Shown: positions 7,965 to 17,370, counted from the stretch's first letter. The stretch is DNA of 62,369 bases from Nocardiopsis sp. CNT312 (GCF_000515115.1 NZ_AZXF01000031.1:1-62369); one strand, 5' to 3'. The notes: generated by a model from the letters alone, not told the origin. Numbers and translations are program-made.

Positions 7965-9923
7965 ATGTCGAGCAACAGCGAACGCGTCGTCGCGGACCGC
8001 TACGTCCTCCGTCGCGAACTGGGTCGGGGCGGAATGGGCGTGGTCTGGGAGGCCTTCGACCCCTCCCTGGACCGCGCCGTCGCCATCAAGCAGGTCCTCC
8101 TACCCGACCACTTCACCGATTCCGAACGCACGGACGCACTCGCCCGGGTACGCCGGGAGGCCCAGTCGGCGGCACGCGTCAGGCACCCCGCCGTGATCAC
8201 CATCCACGACGTCTTCGACTTCGAGGGCAGCCCCTGGGTGGTCATGGAACTCATCGACGGCGGATCGCTCCAGGACCGCCTCAAGGCACGGGGCGCCATC
8301 GACCCGGACACCGCCGGGACCGTCGCCGAGGCGCTCCTGGAGGCCGTGCGGTCGGCCGACCGGGCCGGGGTCCTGCACCGCGACATCAAGCCCGGCAACA
8401 TCATGATGTCCGAGGACGGGCGGGTCATCCTCACCGACTTCGGTATCGCCACGATCGAGGGCGGACCGAACATCACCCGCACCGGGGCGATCATCGGCTC
8501 ACCGGAGTACATGCCGCCCGAGCGCCTGGAGGGCGCCCCGCCCGAGCACCGGGGCGACCTGTGGAGCATCGGCGTGACCCTGTTCGCGGCGGTGGAGGGC
8601 ACCTCCCCGTTCCGCCGGGACACCATCACCAGCGCGATCGCCGCCGTCATCTCGGCCCCGCTGCCCCCGATGAACCGCGCCGGGTGGCTGGAGCCGGTCA
8701 TCTCCGGGCTCCTGGAGCGGGACCCGGACCGGCGGCTGAGCGCGGACGCCGCCCTGGCTCTGCTGCGCGAACGCCGGACCGACGGCGGCGGGAAGGAGCC
8801 CGGCGGCCCCGCACCGGCCTACACCGGCGGCTCCGACACCACGCAGACGGGCGGACCGGCCACCACCCACACGGGCCCCGCCACCACACAGCCCAGCGGA
8901 CCCCACCAGGCGCACACGGGCGGTTCCCCCGCCATGCAGCCCAGCGGACCCCACCAGGCGCACAGCGGCGGGTTCGGCACCGGACCGGTCACCCCGCAGC
9001 CGTTCCACCACGCCCCCAGCGGCGGGTACCCGGCGCACGGCCGGCCGCCGGTGCCTCCCCCCGGCCCCGCGTACGGCACCGGTCCGCTCCCCGGCCCGCC
9101 GCCTCCCACGCACCCGGGCGTGCCCGTGGCCTCCCCCTCCGGCGGCAACAGCGGCGGGGGCTCGGGGGCGACCGGCAAGATCCTGCTCGGCTTCGGTGCG
9201 GGCATGGTCGCCGTCCTGCTCATCGCGGTGGTCGGGATCGTTCTCTGGAGGAGCCAGGCCGGCGGCAACGGTGCGGGCCCCGCAGCAAACGTCTCCCCCA
9301 CGGTCGAACAGGCGGTCACCCCCTCCCCCGCCCCGGAGGAGACCGCCGCCGCGGGCCCCGGGGGCGCGCGGCCCACGGGTGAGGCCGACCCCTACGGCGC
9401 CGAGGGCGAACCGCCCTCCTACGACGCGTGGGCGACCTTCAACTCCCAGTGGTTCGACGTCGGCTACCCGCAGGGGTGGACCGTCAACGACGACAACATC
9501 AGCGACACCCTCGTCGCCTTCCAGGCCCAGGGCGGCGACCACCAGGTGTGGGTCACCGGCTGGACCCAGGAGGAGGGCGACGACCCCACCAGCGCGGAGT
9601 ACCTGGAGCAGAGCAACGCCGGGACCGCCTGGGAGGAGGGCACCCGCGGCTACGAGCAACTGTGGCTGAGGGAGGTCGACAGCGACGACTACCCCGACGG
9701 CTGGAACGAGTCGTGGGACGCCGCCGTGGTGGCGGCCGACCTCGAACACGACGGCTGGCCCACCCCCGAGCGCCGGTTCTGGGCGTACGTGGTCAGCCTG
9801 GACCACGTCGACGGCCACGTCTTCTACCTCATCAGCGTCAACGTGCCGCGCGGCCAGGCCGACGACTACGAGGACCTCCTGGACGAGGTCACCGAGACCT
9901 TCGTCCCGCACATATCAACCTGA
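7965..9923 (+). CDS. Transmembrane Ser/Thr protein kinase
   Basis: This is a 652-residue receptor-type kinase. The kinase domain covers about residues 12-270: glycine loop GRGGMG (20-25), ATP-binding Lys42, catalytic HRDIKPGN (138-145), DFG (158-160) and a GSPEYMPPE activation segment. A Pro/Gly/Thr-rich juxtamembrane linker (about 275-400) contains imperfect repeats (QPSGPHQAH twice). One transmembrane helix lies at about 404-428. The exterior is about 220 residues with no PASTA repeats and several Trp-rich stretches (NSQWFDVGYPQGW). The external ligand is unknown. The catalytic residues look intact. Confidence 0.93.
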   Translation: MSSNSERVVADRYVLRRELGRGGMGVVWEAFDPSLDRAVAIKQVLLPDHFTDSERTDALARVRREAQSAARVRHPAVITIHDVFDFEGSPWVVMELIDGGSLQDRLKARGAIDPDTAGTVAEALLEAVRSADRAGVLHRDIKPGNIMMSEDGRVILTDFGIATIEGGPNITRTGAIIGSPEYMPPERLEGAPPEHRGDLWSIGVTLFAAVEGTSPFRRDTITSAIAAVISAPLPPMNRAGWLEPVISGLLERDPDRRLSADAALALLRERRTDGGGKEPGGPAPAYTGGSDTTQTGGPATTHTGPATTQPSGPHQAHTGGSPAMQPSGPHQAHSGGFGTGPVTPQPFHHAPSGGYPAHGRPPVPPPGPAYGTGPLPGPPPPTHPGVPVASPSGGNSGGGSGATGKILLGFGAGMVAVLLIAVVGIVLWRSQAGGNGAGPAANVSPTVEQAVTPSPAPEETAAAGPGGARPTGEADPYGAEGEPPSYDAWATFNSQWFDVGYPQGWTVNDDNISDTLVAFQAQGGDHQVWVTGWTQEEGDDPTSAEYLEQSNAGTAWEEGTRGYEQLWLREVDSDDYPDGWNESWDAAVVAADLEHDGWPTPERRFWAYVVSLDHVDGHVFYLISVNVPRGQADDYEDLLDEVTETFVPHIST

Positions 9924-9943
9924 CCCGGTCCTGAAGGACCGGG
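9924..9943. repeat. IS200/IS605-type end hairpin (CCTTCAGG core)
   Basis: CCCGGTCC-TGAA-GGACCGGG is a perfect 8-bp stem. Read on the minus strand its centre is CCTTCAGG, the core commonly seen in hairpins at the 3' end of TnpB elements. It directly abuts the stop of the kinase gene (9921-9923) and lies just beyond the tnpB remnant, so it may now serve as the kinase terminator. Confidence 0.55.
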
Positions 9944-10396
9944 CCTGGAGGGAGCGCCCGACCGGCCGCCGGGTGGGCCCCTCCGTCCGGACACCCCTAC
10001 GGGCGGCAGGGACGCGTGACGCGCGCCCCGCGTCCTGGCCCCGCGGGCCGGGACGCGGGAGACGTTCCGGCCGGCGTGCGCGACGACGCCGCGCGACCGG
10101 CATACGCACTCGGCCTGGGAGATGCGGTTCCTCTTCTCGGTGCGGCCGCACTCGGCGCACCCGCGGCAGGGGTGCGCGGGGTCCGCGAACACGAGCGGGA
10201 CCCCGGCCCGCCTGGCCTTGCACTCAAAGAACCGTCCGAGCTGGGCGAAGGCCCGGGAGCGGAGCGCGACCCGTTGGGGCTTGCGGAGCCGTGCCCTCTG
10301 CCGGATGCCGCCCAGCTCTTCCAGGGCGATCCCCGACGGGGTGCGTTCAGCCTGGGCCACGATCCTCGTGGCGATGGTGTGGTTGGTGTGCCTCAT
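9944..10396 (-). pseudogene. Degenerate tnpB (IS200/IS605 family) C-terminal remnant
   Basis: The minus-strand reading shows the C-terminal half of a TnpB protein: an RHTNHTIATRIV segment near 10396, then ALEELGGIRQRARLRKPQR, a Phe-rich FAQLGRFFECKARRAGVP and the zinc-ribbon region (CAECGRTEKRNR). It is broken. The N-terminal half is absent. The second CxxC pair is CVCRSRG instead of CxxCG. The usual AHAD, carrying the last catalytic Asp, reads AHAG near 10069. The Glu of the second RuvC motif (LEEL) survives. No tnpA is present. I regard it as a dead insertion-sequence remnant; boundaries are approximate. Confidence 0.75.
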
Positions 10397-10634
10397 GTCG
10401 CCCCGGTGGGGGCCGAATCCCGGTATACGCGGGGACCACACGGTCATCCGCGCCCTCCCGGCCCGCGTGGTCTGCACACCCGGGTACCGGCGCGGCCCGT
10501 TCACCGACGGGGTCCTCCAGCGCCGCGCAATCGACGGAAGCGATTCCTCCCGGATCTAAAGAGCCCGGGTTCCTCGCTAGGTCATGCTGAGCCCGCGGAG
10601 CCCTCACCCATGCGGGCCGCTACCGGACCCGCTG

Positions 10635-11285
10635 TCAGTACCAGCCCTGGGACTGGGAGGTCGACCAGGCACCGCACGGGGTGCCGTAGCGGCCCTTGAT
10701 GTAGTCGAGGCCCCACGCGATCTGTGTGGCGGGGTTGGTCCGCCAGTCGGCACCGTGGCTGGCCATCTTGGACCCGGGCAGGGACTGGGGGATGCCGTAG
10801 GCCCCCGAGCTCGGGTTCTCCGCCAGGTGGTTCCAGTTGCTCTCCTTCTGCCACAGCGGTTCGAGGCAGTCGGTGAACTCGCTGGCGGGCCAGCCCTGGT
10901 CCAGGACCATCTGCAGTGCCAGGCCCCTGGCGTCACCCGTGAAGACGGGTGCTTCGGGCTCATCGGGCTCAGCGGGCGCGAGGGCGGTGCCCTGGGCCTG
11001 CGCGGAGGCGGCGGCCGCGCCCAGGGCCGTGTCGCGTTCCAGCCGGGCCTCGGCACGCGACTCCTGGAGCTGCGCCGCCGAGGGCGCCGGGGCGGTGAAG
11101 AAGCCGTCCCCGTCCGCCGCGTCGGCCGCCTCTCCGGGGGTTTCGGGGGCCAGAGCGGTATCGGCCGCCTGCTCCGGGCCGATCTCGCCGCCGGAGAACG
11201 CGGAGACGGCGAAGGTCGCGCCGGCGACCAGGGCGGCCGCGCCGACGGCCGCGGTACTGCGCAGCGACATGCGGTTGAGTAGCAC
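10635..11285 (-). CDS. Secreted transglycosylase-like wall protein
   Basis: This is a protein of about 216 residues. An N-terminal hydrophobic stretch (AAVGAAALVAGATFAVSAFS) serves as signal or anchor, followed by an Ala/Glu-rich linker. The C-terminal lysozyme-like domain shows FTDCLEPLWQKESNWNHLAENPSSGAYGIPQ, with the catalytic Glu in KESNW and the Gly-Ile-Pro-Gln motif of the Rpf/SLT-related fold. It probably cleaves peptidoglycan outside the membrane. I chose GTG 11285 because GGGAAAGG lies just upstream; ATG 11330 and ATG 11270 are alternatives. A long untranslated leader precedes it. Confidence 0.8.
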   Translation of the reverse strand: MLLNRMSLRSTAAVGAAALVAGATFAVSAFSGGEIGPEQAADTALAPETPGEAADAADGDGFFTAPAPSAAQLQESRAEARLERDTALGAAAASAQAQGTALAPAEPDEPEAPVFTGDARGLALQMVLDQGWPASEFTDCLEPLWQKESNWNHLAENPSSGAYGIPQSLPGSKMASHGADWRTNPATQIAWGLDYIKGRYGTPCGAWSTSQSQGWY

Positions 11286-11560
11286 GGTTGCCTTTCCCGA
11301 GAGGGGTGGTGGGGCGGTGAGGCGCTCCATGAGCCGCTCACGCGGGGCCGGGCACCGGGGATGGGGGCCGTCGCGGCCCGTCCGAGGACCCGCGACGGGA
11401 ACGGGGGAGCCGTTCCCACCGGGACCGGGGTACGCGCTCGGTTCCCTCGCGCAAGGGGATGGTCCTGCGGAACCTTCAGAGTGCATCATCCTTGCAGGGA
11501 ACAAACCCCGGTTTTACTGTAACTTGAATCACAATACGGATGGTGAGTGCCATACGCGGC
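11286..11560 (-). other. Long GC-rich leader upstream of the wall-hydrolase gene
   Basis: The ~400 bp between the hydrolase start and the divergent membrane-protein gene hold no convincing gene. The hydrolase-proximal part is very GC-rich, with complementary blocks such as GTCGCGG/CCGCGAC (11370-11395). A markedly AT-richer patch at 11500-11560 probably contains the promoter. Leaders of cell-wall hydrolase genes in this phylum often carry c-di-AMP riboswitches, but I could not match that consensus here. Confidence 0.3.
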
Positions 11561-11688
11561 CTTGACCTGGAATTGAGCACGAAAAGTGACCATTTGCTTC
11601 TCCGTGCGCGAGGAGAGGCACCGCCGCCCGAGCGGCATGAGTACGCGTACCGATGCCGCCGCCCCCCGAACCGGCCAGGATGAGGCCC

Positions 11689-13950
11689 ATGGACCGACCA
11701 GAGACCCCGCCACCGCGACCGGCGCACTGGTGCCCCGACTGCCGCGTCCCGCTACCGGCGGCCGGACCCCCGCCCGCCTGCCCGCGCTGCCGCCTTCCCC
11801 TCGTGGGGGCCGACGCCCAGGAGCTGTGGCGTATCGACACGGAAATGGCCGGGCTCGACGCACGGCGGGGCGCGCTGCTCGACGAGCGCTCCGCCCTGCT
11901 CCACCGGATGCGCGCTCCCTCGCCCGCGACGGCGGGCGCCCACCGGCCGCCCCCGGAGGTCACCGGGCGCTCGGCCCAGAACGCGATCCTCGGCGCGGGC
12001 GGCCTCCTCGTCGGTATCGCCGCCCTGGTCTTCGCGGTCTGGACGTGGAGCGACATGGGTACCGGAGCACGCGCCGCCGTGCTCGTCCTCACCACCCTGG
12101 CCTTCGCCGGGACCGCCCGCCTCCTGCTCGGACGGGGGCTGAAGGCCACCGCCGAGACCTTCGGTGCCCTGGCCTCGGGGCTGCTGTTCGTCGACGCCCT
12201 GGCGCTGTACCTGCTCTCCGACGGGGCCTTCGACGGCCTCGCCTACTGGTCCGCCGCCCTGGCCCTGGTCAGCACGCTGATGCTGCTGTACACCTTGGCC
12301 GTCCCGCTGGCGGTACCCCGGATCCTCGCGGTCCTGTGCGCCCAGCCGGTCGCCGTGCTCGCGGTCCTCTCGGCCACGGACGGCGGCGGGGAGGCCTGGT
12401 TCGTCCCCGCCCTCGCCGCGACCGCCCTGGTCGACGCGGTACTGGCCCGCGTGCTCGGCCCGCCGCGTTCCGGCGTCCCCGTCCGCACCCTCGGAGCCGC
12501 CTCCCCGGTCCTGGCGGTCGGCGCCCTCGCCCTCGCCCTGCTCTTCCTGCTCGTCGACTCCCCACAGGTCCTCTCCACGGGGTGGTGGGCCGCGACATGC
12601 GCCCTGTTCCTGGCCGGGGGGATGTTCCTGTTCCACGCGCGCCGCCCGGAGGGCGGGCGCGGCCCGTGGACGGCGGTGTCGGCGACCGCCGGACTGACGG
12701 TCCTGGCTGCGGTAGCGCCGCTCACCGGAGCCACCGGGTCCCCGGGGCCCCTCGCACCGCACGTGGCCGCGGTCCTCGCGGCGGCGGCCCTGGCCGTGGG
12801 CCTGATCGCCCTGCTCGTACCCCGGCTGCTGAACCGCGCCGTCGCCGTGGTCGCACCCTCGGCCCTGCTCAGCCTGCCCCCGCTCCTGGAGACGGAGCCC
12901 CCCGTCTCCGTCGCCTGCGCGCTCGCGGCCGGTTCGGCACTGGTGGTGTGGGCGGCCCTCCTCCGGGACCCGTGGACCGCGTGGGTGCCGACGGCGACCG
13001 GGCACCTCGCCCTGCTGACGGGGCTGGTGTGGGCGCTGCCCGACACGGACGCCCTCACCGCCACCGCCGCCCTGGCCTGCGCCGCGGTGTGCGCGGCGGT
13101 CTGTGCCCTGGCCCGCACCCGGCTCGTGGCCGCGGTCACCTCCGCGACGGCGACGGTGTCCGCGGGCGCCTTCGCGCTGGTCCTGCCGCTGTCCCTGGAG
13201 GTGTCCGTCCAGTACGCCGCCCTGGCCCCGATCGCGGCGGCGGTGGCGGTGGCCGCGGCGGCCTACCGGATGCCCTCCCCCCGGCTGGAGTGCGCCGAGG
13301 CGGCGGCGGCCCTGTGGGCGGTGGCGGCCCTGCTGTCCGCGGTGGCCGCCGGTACACGGGCCGAACTCATCGCCTCGGCACTGGCGGTGGTCGGCGTGGC
13401 CGCCCTGGCGAGCGCCCCCCGGCCCCGGCGAGGGTGGCTCGCCGTGGTGGGCGCTCTGCTCATGTTCGCCTCGCTGTGGACGGTGCTCACCGCGTGGGAC
13501 GTGGACGTTCCCGAGGCCTACACCGCGGCGCCCGCCGCCACCGCGCTGGTCGCGGGCGGGCTGTGGAGCCACCGCGCGGCGTCCCCGCCATCCAGTTGGG
13601 CGGCCTACGGGGGCGGGCTCGCCCTGCTGCTCCTGCCGACCGTGGCCGTGTTCCTGTCCACCGACACCGGGCTCGCCTGGCGTCTGGCAGCCGTGGTGTC
13701 GGCGGGGCTGGCCGTGATGGTGTGGGGGCTGCGCGCGCGCCTGCAGGCTCCGCTGCTCCTGGGATCGCTGGCCCTGACCACGGCCTCCCTGCGGGCCTTC
13801 GGACCGCCCCTGTGGGACCTGGTGGTGCTGCTGCCCAACTGGGTGCCGTTCGCCGCCGTCGGCATGGTGCTATTGGCCGTGGGCGCGCGCTACGAGGCGC
13901 ACCTGGCCCGGCTGCGCCGCTGGGGTTCGGCCCTGTCCGGTCTGAGGTGA
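11689..13950 (+). CDS. Large polytopic membrane protein with N-terminal zinc ribbon
   Basis: This 753-residue protein starts with a small zinc-ribbon-like segment (CPDC about residue 13 and CPRC about residue 32), then a short helical stretch rich in Arg and Glu. From about residue 90 to the C-terminus it has roughly 20 or more closely spaced hydrophobic helices made mainly of Ala, Leu and Val. No transporter or enzyme motif is visible. Comparable giant membrane proteins with a zinc ribbon exist in actinomycetes as uncharacterised proteins. I chose ATG 11689 with AGGATGAGG just upstream; ATG 11653 is in frame but has weaker support. Confidence 0.75.
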   Translation: MDRPETPPPRPAHWCPDCRVPLPAAGPPPACPRCRLPLVGADAQELWRIDTEMAGLDARRGALLDERSALLHRMRAPSPATAGAHRPPPEVTGRSAQNAILGAGGLLVGIAALVFAVWTWSDMGTGARAAVLVLTTLAFAGTARLLLGRGLKATAETFGALASGLLFVDALALYLLSDGAFDGLAYWSAALALVSTLMLLYTLAVPLAVPRILAVLCAQPVAVLAVLSATDGGGEAWFVPALAATALVDAVLARVLGPPRSGVPVRTLGAASPVLAVGALALALLFLLVDSPQVLSTGWWAATCALFLAGGMFLFHARRPEGGRGPWTAVSATAGLTVLAAVAPLTGATGSPGPLAPHVAAVLAAAALAVGLIALLVPRLLNRAVAVVAPSALLSLPPLLETEPPVSVACALAAGSALVVWAALLRDPWTAWVPTATGHLALLTGLVWALPDTDALTATAALACAAVCAAVCALARTRLVAAVTSATATVSAGAFALVLPLSLEVSVQYAALAPIAAAVAVAAAAYRMPSPRLECAEAAAALWAVAALLSAVAAGTRAELIASALAVVGVAALASAPRPRRGWLAVVGALLMFASLWTVLTAWDVDVPEAYTAAPAATALVAGGLWSHRAASPPSSWAAYGGGLALLLLPTVAVFLSTDTGLAWRLAAVVSAGLAVMVWGLRARLQAPLLLGSLALTTASLRAFGPPLWDLVVLLPNWVPFAAVGMVLLAVGARYEAHLARLRRWGSALSGLR

Positions 13951-13989
13951 GCGGGGGCGCGGACTCCGTGGCCGCGCCCCCGCCCCCGG

Positions 13990-15375
13990 TCAGTTCTCCA
14001 GCATCTCCGTGACCAGAGCAGCGATCGGGGACCGCTCCGAGCGGGTCAGGGTGACATGGGCGAACAGCGGGTGCCCCTTGAGTTTCTCGATCACCGCGAC
14101 CACGCCGTCGTGGCGGCCCACGCGCAGGTTGTCGCGCTGGGCGATGTCGTGGGTGAGCACCACCCGCGAGTTCTCCCCCAGGCGGGAGAGCACGGTGAGC
14201 AGGACGCCGCGCTCCAGCGACTGGGCCTCGTCCACGATCACGAAGGCGTCGTGCAGGGACCGGCCGCGGATGTGGGTGAGCGGCAGGACCTCCAGCATGC
14301 CGCGGTCGGTGATCTCCTCGATGACGTCCTCGCTGGTCACCGCGGACAAGGTGTCGTGGACCGCCTGGCCCCACGGGTTCATCTTGTCGTTCTCGGTCCC
14401 GGGCAGGTAGCCCAGTTCCTGCCCGCCCACCGCGTACAGCGGACGGAACACCATGACCTTGCGGTGCCTGCGGCGCTCCAGGACCGAGTCCAAGCCCGCG
14501 CACAGGGCCAGCGCGGACTTGCCGGTGCCGGCCCGCCCGCCCAGGGAGACGATGCCGACGTCGGGGTCGGTGAGCAGGTCCAGGGCGATCCGCTGCTCTG
14601 CGCTGCGCCCGTGCAGGCCGAACACGTCGCGGTCGCCGCGCACCAGGGCCACCGACTTGTCGGGGCGCACGCGCCCCAGCGCCTTGCCGCGTTCCGAGAC
14701 CAGGACCAGCCCGGTGTGGCAGGGCAGGTCGCGGGCCTCCTCGATGTCGCTGCCGCCGTCCTCGAACAGTTCGCTGATCCGGTGCGCGGGGACGTCCAGC
14801 TCGGCCATGCCGGTCCACCCGTGCTCGATGGCGAGCTCGGCCCGGTACTCGTCGGCCCGCAGACCGATCGAGGAGGCCTTGATCCGCATCGGCAGGTCCT
14901 TGCTCACCAGGACGACGTCGCCCTCGGCCGCCTCGTCCCGCGCCTTCCCCGGATCGGTGCCGTGCGGGGAGAGCTGGAGGTTACGCGCCACCGTGAGGAT
15001 GCGGGTGTCGTTGTCACCGAGCCGGAAGCCGGCGGGGAGGACGCTCGGATCGCTGTGGTTGAGCTCCACACGGAGGGTTCCACCGTGCTCGTTCACCGGT
15101 ACCGGGTGGTCCAGGCGGCCGTGGGCGACCCGGAGGTCGTCCAGCAGACGCAGGGCCTGGCGGGCGAAGTACCCGAGTTCCGGGTGGTGACGCTTGCTCT
15201 CCAGCTCGGTGATCACCACCACGGGAATGACGACCTCGTGCTCAGCGAACCGGCTCATGGCCAGCGGATCGGCGAGCAGGACACTGGTGTCGAGCACGTA
15301 GACGCGCGTGCCCGCCGTCACCTCCGAGGCGATGGGGGACTGTGTGTCACGGCGATCGGTCGAGGAACTAGCCAC
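13990..15375 (-). CDS. phoH: PhoH family protein, PIN domain plus ATPase
   Basis: This 461-residue protein has an N-terminal PIN nuclease domain ([13 protein letters not shown], Asp at about residue 29; later GDNDTRIL) followed by a PhoH ATPase/helicase domain. The ATPase has Walker A (GRAGTGKS, about 281-288) and Walker B ([10 protein letters not shown], about 375-383). PIN-PhoH proteins are RNA-processing factors in the families studied. GTG 15375 has the strong ribosome-binding site AAGGGGAG five bases upstream; the reading frame is open to 15405. A strong palindrome lies just ahead of the ribosome-binding site. Confidence 0.92.
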   Translation of the reverse strand: MASSSTDRRDTQSPIASEVTAGTRVYVLDTSVLLADPLAMSRFAEHEVVIPVVVITELESKRHHPELGYFARQALRLLDDLRVAHGRLDHPVPVNEHGGTLRVELNHSDPSVLPAGFRLGDNDTRILTVARNLQLSPHGTDPGKARDEAAEGDVVLVSKDLPMRIKASSIGLRADEYRAELAIEHGWTGMAELDVPAHRISELFEDGGSDIEEARDLPCHTGLVLVSERGKALGRVRPDKSVALVRGDRDVFGLHGRSAEQRIALDLLTDPDVGIVSLGGRAGTGKSALALCAGLDSVLERRRHRKVMVFRPLYAVGGQELGYLPGTENDKMNPWGQAVHDTLSAVTSEDVIEEITDRGMLEVLPLTHIRGRSLHDAFVIVDEAQSLERGVLLTVLSRLGENSRVVLTHDIAQRDNLRVGRHDGVVAVIEKLKGHPLFAHVTLTRSERSPIAALVTEMLEN

Positions 15376-15388
15376 TCGTTCTCCCCTT

Positions 15389-15407
15389 GGGTGCCCCTGG
15401 GGCACCC
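15389..15407 (-). promoter_or_regulatory. Near-perfect hairpin in phoH 5' untranslated region
   Basis: GGGTGCCCC-T-GGGGCACCC can fold into a stem of 8-9 bp that ends about six bases before the phoH ribosome-binding site. It could affect translation or mRNA stability, or be an operator. Confidence 0.4.
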
Positions 15408-15622
15408 TTGTGTCACGGGATCATGGAGGACCGGGACCTGGCCCCAGGGGGCCGGACCCGGCCCCCCTCGTTGACTTTCCGCGGCGACGGAGGAGTGCAA
15501 TGAGTCGGGGCCTCCCGTACGGGTGGATGCGCACCACCCGTCCGATCCGACGCTACGCGCTCGTCGTCCGGTTTTCCAGAGTCTCGACCCACATATGCGT
15601 GAACAGCGGTTGACGCGACGGC

Positions 15623-15650
15623 TCCCTGGTGGGCGGCTTCCCACCGGGGA
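15623..15650 (-). terminator. Terminator hairpin after uppS
   Basis: An 11-bp stem with one G-U pair (TCCCTGGTGGG with CCCACCGGGGA, loop CGGCTT) begins nine bases after the uppS stop. The remaining 15408-15622 interval contains GC-rich inverted repeats but no supported gene. Confidence 0.6.
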
Positions 15651-15658
15651 AACCCGGG

Positions 15659-16420
15659 TCAAGAACCGAAACGCCGGTTGCGTGCGCCGTAGGAGCGCAG
15701 CGCGCGCAGGAAGTCCACCCTGCGGAAGGCGGGCCAGTGGACCTCGCAGAAGTAGAACTCCGAGTGCACGCTCTGCCACAGCATGAACCCGGACAGGCGC
15801 TGCTCGCCCGAGGTGCGGATGAGCAGATCCGGGTCCGGCTGGCCACGCGTGTACAGGTGCCGGGCGATGTCCTCGATGTCCAGGCGCTCGGCCAGCTCGC
15901 GGACTCCGGTCCCCTTGGCCGCCTCCTCGTGCAGGAGGGAGCGCACCGCGTCGGCGATCTCGCGCCTGCCCCCGTATCCGACGGCGACGTTGACCACCAG
16001 GCCCGGGTTTCCGAACGTGGCCGCCTCCGTCTCCTTCAGGGCGCGCGCGGTGGAGTCGGGCAGCACGTCCAGGGCACCGACCGGGCGGGTGTTCCAGCCC
16101 TCCGAGCGCAGCCGCTCCACGGTGCGCTCGATGATGCGCAGCAGCGGGCCCAGCTCGGACTCGTCACGGCTCATGTTGTCGGTGGACAGCATCCAGATCG
16201 TGACGACCTGCACGCCGAGCTCGTCGCACCAGCGCAGCAGTTCGAAGATCTTGTCGGCGCCGGCGCGGTGTCCTTCCTCGGCGGCCTGCTTGCCGCTGCT
16301 GCGTGCCCAGCGCCGGTTTCCGTCGAGGACGACTCCGACGTGGCGCGGCATCTCCCGGCTACTCAGATCGCGTTCGAGACGCCGCTCGTAGAGCCAGTAC
16401 AGGGGGTCGCGTAGCCCCAT
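15659..16420 (-). CDS. uppS: Isoprenyl (cis-prenyl) transferase
   Basis: This 253-residue UPP-synthase family enzyme condenses isopentenyl diphosphate in the cis configuration to make prenyl diphosphates for wall lipid carriers. The catalytic segment is HVGVVLDGNRRWAR (Asp at about residue 33), followed by STDN in the third conserved region and the C-terminal RTSGEQRLSGFMLWQS. STDN and the opening LRDPLYWLYERRL resemble the short-chain Z,E-farnesyl diphosphate synthase type of mycobacteria rather than the undecaprenyl/decaprenyl enzyme, so product length is uncertain. It is transcribed toward phoH with a terminator between them. Confidence 0.93.
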   Translation of the reverse strand: MGLRDPLYWLYERRLERDLSSREMPRHVGVVLDGNRRWARSSGKQAAEEGHRAGADKIFELLRWCDELGVQVVTIWMLSTDNMSRDESELGPLLRIIERTVERLRSEGWNTRPVGALDVLPDSTARALKETEAATFGNPGLVVNVAVGYGGRREIADAVRSLLHEEAAKGTGVRELAERLDIEDIARHLYTRGQPDPDLLIRTSGEQRLSGFMLWQSVHSEFYFCEVHWPAFRRVDFLRALRSYGARNRRFGS

Positions 16421-16507
16421 GGGCGAAACCTCTCAGAGCTGAATCGGGAACGGCGCGCCTGCGGCGGGGCCGGTGGGGATGCTCCCAGAGTAGTTCGCCC
16501 GCGGAAG

Positions 16508-17119
16508 CTACGTCACGGTCAGGGACTTGCGCACGTGTTTGCGTCCCTGGTGGATGCGGGACTTGACCGTTCCCAGCGCGAGGTTGAGCTCGGAGGCGAT
16601 CTCGTTGTAGTCCATCTGGCACAGGTCGCGCAGAACCAGGGGCGCCACCAAGTTGGGGCGGTCCTTCTCCAGCTGGTCGAGGGCCTCCAGCAGGTCGATA
16701 CGGGATCCGGCGATCACGCTCGTAGTCCGGGGGTCGCGCTGGTGGGGCATGCGCTCGGCCTCAGTGGGGAACTCGACCGAGCGGCGCTTCATGGAGCGGT
16801 AGGTCTGGCGGGCGGAGTTGGACACCACCGTGTACAGCCAGGTGGTGAACAGGGAGTCGCCCTTGAAGCTGTCGATCTTGCGGGCCACGCGCAGCAGGGC
16901 GTCCTGACAGGCCTCCTCAGCGTCCTGGCGGTAGGGCAGGAACCGGGAGCAGCGTCGCATCACCTCGGGCTGGATACGGCGGAGGAGGTCGTCCAGGGCC
17001 GCGGCGTCGCCGTCCCTGGCCCGCAGCGCCAGCTCCTCGAGCTCCTCGTCGACGTTGCCGGCGACCCGGCGTCTAGGCGCGGGCTTCGCTTCGCGGCCCG
17101 GTCGGTCACTCATAGCCAT
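16508..17119 (-). CDS. ECF-type RNA polymerase sigma factor
   Basis: This 203-residue sigma-70 family protein has only regions 2 and 4. Region 2 lies at about residues 47-110 (EEACQDALLRVARKIDSFKG, FTTWLYTVVSNSARQTYR). Region 4 is near the C-terminus (MDYNEIASELNLALGTVKSRIHQGRKHVRKSL). ATG 17119 has GGGAG about ten bases upstream; a second ATG lies two codons later. No anti-sigma gene with zinc or transmembrane features is adjacent. Instead a transmembrane Ser/Thr kinase is transcribed divergently from the same 250-bp region, which suggests kinase-linked control as an inference. Confidence 0.93.
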   Translation of the reverse strand: MAMSDRPGREAKPAPRRRVAGNVDEELEELALRARDGDAAALDDLLRRIQPEVMRRCSRFLPYRQDAEEACQDALLRVARKIDSFKGDSLFTTWLYTVVSNSARQTYRSMKRRSVEFPTEAERMPHQRDPRTTSVIAGSRIDLLEALDQLEKDRPNLVAPLVLRDLCQMDYNEIASELNLALGTVKSRIHQGRKHVRKSLTVT

Positions 17120-17370
17120 ACTCTGCTCTCTCCCTGAATGCACGTACCCGGGGGTTCTCAGGCACGTCCTCGAACACGGGAAGCGGTCGTCCGTCGGCAC
17201 CACAGGCATGGTGCACCGCCGATGTCTCCGGGGTCCAGCGGGTTCCATGCTCTGAGACGGTCGGCGCCCTCGGGGGGGAGGGGGATCATATCGACGGAAG
17301 ACAGCACGCGGGTGAAGATGGTGTATTAGTGGGCAACGACCGCGTATCCCCCGACAGTACCGAGGCGAGC

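Noticed and set aside
11286..11504. c-di-AMP (ydaO-type) riboswitch before the wall hydrolase
   Set aside because: GC-rich stems are present, but I could not align the conserved core elements; leader left as unassigned.
11510..11525. Shared 14-mer CTTGCAGGGAACAA also near 22481
   Set aside because: Exact 14-mers are expected by chance several times within 62 kb, and the flanks do not match.
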